The notes beneath the pieces were generated by a model, which made no database searches, was not told the origin of the DNA, and saw nothing but the letters and a program-made list of their open reading frames with translations. 7,404 nt of DNA from Clostridiales bacterium. GTDB lineage: Bacteria; Bacillota; Clostridia; Oscillospirales; Oscillospiraceae. The stretch lies in contig JAJQET010000130.1 of the NCBI GenBank assembly GCA_021201515.1, positions 1 to 7,404 on the forward strand, written 5' to 3'. A program made the translations under genes and the position numbers. Positions 6,408-7,404 of the stretch are shown piece after piece. Within the stretch, counting starts at the first letter, position 1. Each line of letters opens with the position of its first letter.

Positions 6408-6425
6408 ACAGAATCCGGATTCTGT
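6408..6425. promoter_or_regulatory. perfect 18-bp palindrome, candidate TetR operator
   Basis: ACAGAATCC is followed immediately by its exact reverse complement GGATTCTGT. It lies between the divergent tetR and GH79 promoters, ending 23 bases before the extended -10 of the GH79 promoter, so it would sit at or just upstream of that promoter's -35 region. Length and symmetry fit a homodimeric TetR-type operator. No loop separates the arms, which argues for protein binding rather than an RNA hairpin. Confidence 0.6.
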
Positions 6426-6448
6426 TTGTATGCAACCGGATTTGGAAT

Positions 6449-6457
6449 TGTTATAAT
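6449..6457 (+). promoter_or_regulatory. extended -10 promoter of the GH79 gene
   Basis: TGTTATAAT is a perfect extended -10 (TGn plus TATAAT at 6452-6457). The nearest -35-like hexamer, TTGTAT at 6426-6431, is 20 bases away, so the promoter probably relies on the extended -10 or on an activator. Predicted start near 6464, leaving a leader of about 110 bases. Confidence 0.65.
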
Positions 6458-6460
6458 AAA

Positions 6461-6476
6461 ATCATCCTTAGATGAT
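6461..6476 (+). repeat. inverted repeat at the predicted transcription start
   Basis: ATCATC and GATGAT form exact arms around a CTTA spacer. The repeat overlaps the expected start of the GH79 transcript (about 6464). It could be a second operator, where a bound repressor would block initiation, or a small hairpin at the 5' end of the mRNA that protects it. The sequence does not distinguish these. Confidence 0.5.
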
Positions 6477-6575
6477 ATGGCGCTCGGTCAGGCACGCTGG
6501 GCGGGAGGCATCACGGAGGAAACGAACGAAGCAACAACCGAATAAACGTGCCCAACAGGGCGAAAGGAGACCAAT

Positions 6576-7404
6576 ATGGCTGAATTTGTCAAACTGAGTC
6601 CGGATACATTGCAGGCGTTGCGGGAAGGCAACCCGATGATGATGTCCTACAATGTGGAGTTCGCGGAGGTGACGGGTGGCACCTTCTGGAAGGCGTACAC
6701 GCCGGGGCAGGTGGCCGGAACGGAGGAGTTCTATGTGGAGCCCTCCAACGAGGGCATCGCCGCCCTGTACAAGGATCTGATGCAGGTCTATCCCCCATCG
6801 ACCTGTACAACGAGAAGCTCCGCGCCCTGGCCAGGGAACTGGGGGCTGCGTGGGTGCGTGTGTCTGGCACCTGGTCTACCAAGACCTACTATGACTTTGA
6901 CGGCACCACCAACGGCAAGGTGCCGGAGGGCTATCTGAACGTGCTGACGAAAGAGCAGTGGATCGGCGTGCTGGACTTCGTCAAGGCCATTGGCGGCAAG
7001 CTGATGATTTCCATGTCCAACTGCCCCGGCCTGCACAGCGCTCACGATCCCTGGCCCTCCACTGAGGCAGAGAAGATTTTCGGCCTGAGCGCGGAATATG
7101 GCGTGCCTATCGAGGCGGTGGAGTTTACCAACGAGCCAAACATGATGGAAGACACCGGTTTCCCCGCAGGCTACACCGCCGCTGATTACCGCAGGGATCA
7201 GGATTTGTTCTTCAATTGGCTGAAGGAGAAATATCCTAACTGTATCAAGGTCGGCCCCAGCGATACCGGCGGCGCCAACGTCTCCTTCGGAAAGACCTCC
7301 GGCGGCGGCGTGGAGCAGATCGTCAGCGAGACCTGCACCTGCGGCGCGCTGATGGACGGCACCGCCGCGCGATTGGACGTGGTGAGCTATCACTATTACA
7401 ACGG
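6576..7404 (+). CDS. GH79 heparanase/beta-glucuronidase-like glycoside hydrolase, frameshifted and 3' partial
   Basis: N-terminal part of a clan-A glycoside hydrolase resembling GH79 (heparanase and beta-glucuronidases), expected to hydrolyse glucuronide linkages by a retaining mechanism. No signal peptide is seen (MAEFVKLSP), so it is probably cytoplasmic. ATG 6576 has AAAGGAG 6 bases upstream. The initial frame is good up to about codon 72 (KDLMQVY). At a run of five C (6792-6796) the protein-like reading moves to the -1 frame: PIDLYNEKLRALARELG, then WVRVSGTWS, a long barrel region, EFTNEPNMM and VVSYHYYN at the window end. The NEP glutamate (codon 7133-7135) is the expected acid/base residue; the nucleophile would lie beyond the window. 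Unrepaired, the initial frame ends at 6938 after about 48 non-native codons. One missing C explains it: a true mutation, a sequencing error, or slippage. Divergent from tetR, with a candidate operator between. Confidence 0.85.

Noticed and set aside
6477..6545. 22-codon reading frame (MALGQARWAGGITEETNEATTE) in the GH79 leader
   Set aside because: No ribosome binding site is visible and the ATG is only about 13 bases from the predicted transcript start. A leader peptide cannot be excluded but is not supported.

Overview
The window looks like chromosomal DNA of a high-GC gut-type Clostridia (Oscillospiraceae or Lachnospiraceae style). I infer this from protein family content and Gram-positive signals: strong purine-rich ribosome binding sites, TTGAAA/TATAAT-like promoters, a CBS-domain family II pyrophosphatase, a TagD-type cytidylyltransferase and a GH79 glycosidase. 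No tRNA, rRNA, CRISPR array or insertion sequence was seen.

Left part (1-2244, + strand) is a compact operon of lower and mixed GC. It holds two unrelated-looking alpha/beta hydrolases, each with an N-terminal hydrophobic segment that should place the catalytic domain outside the membrane, followed by an 82-residue three-helix membrane protein. The first hydrolase has an in-frame stop 17 codons before what looks like its natural end. A possible upstream gene ends in an ATGA overlap with it.

Middle part (2245-4700, - strand, GC-rich) converges on the first operon across two stacked hairpins. It carries tagD (CDP-glycerol synthesis, releasing PPi) and a DHH/CBS/DRTGG/DHHA2 inorganic pyrophosphatase (removing PPi). 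Each has its own recognisable promoter.

Right part (4710-6317, - strand) is a two-gene unit, a TetR-family regulator followed 27 bases later by a tRNA-dihydrouridine synthase that most likely starts at GTG. Divergent from it (6449-7404, + strand) is a GH79 heparanase/beta-glucuronidase-like gene with a perfect extended -10 promoter. This gene has a one-base frameshift at a run of five C and is cut by the window end. The divergent intergenic region contains a perfect 18-bp palindrome and a second inverted repeat at the expected transcription start. Together they suggest a TetR-controlled glycoside-hydrolase switch, comparable in logic to GusR control of beta-glucuronidase. The rest is largely ordinary housekeeping and accessory content; I do not see a clearly new system.
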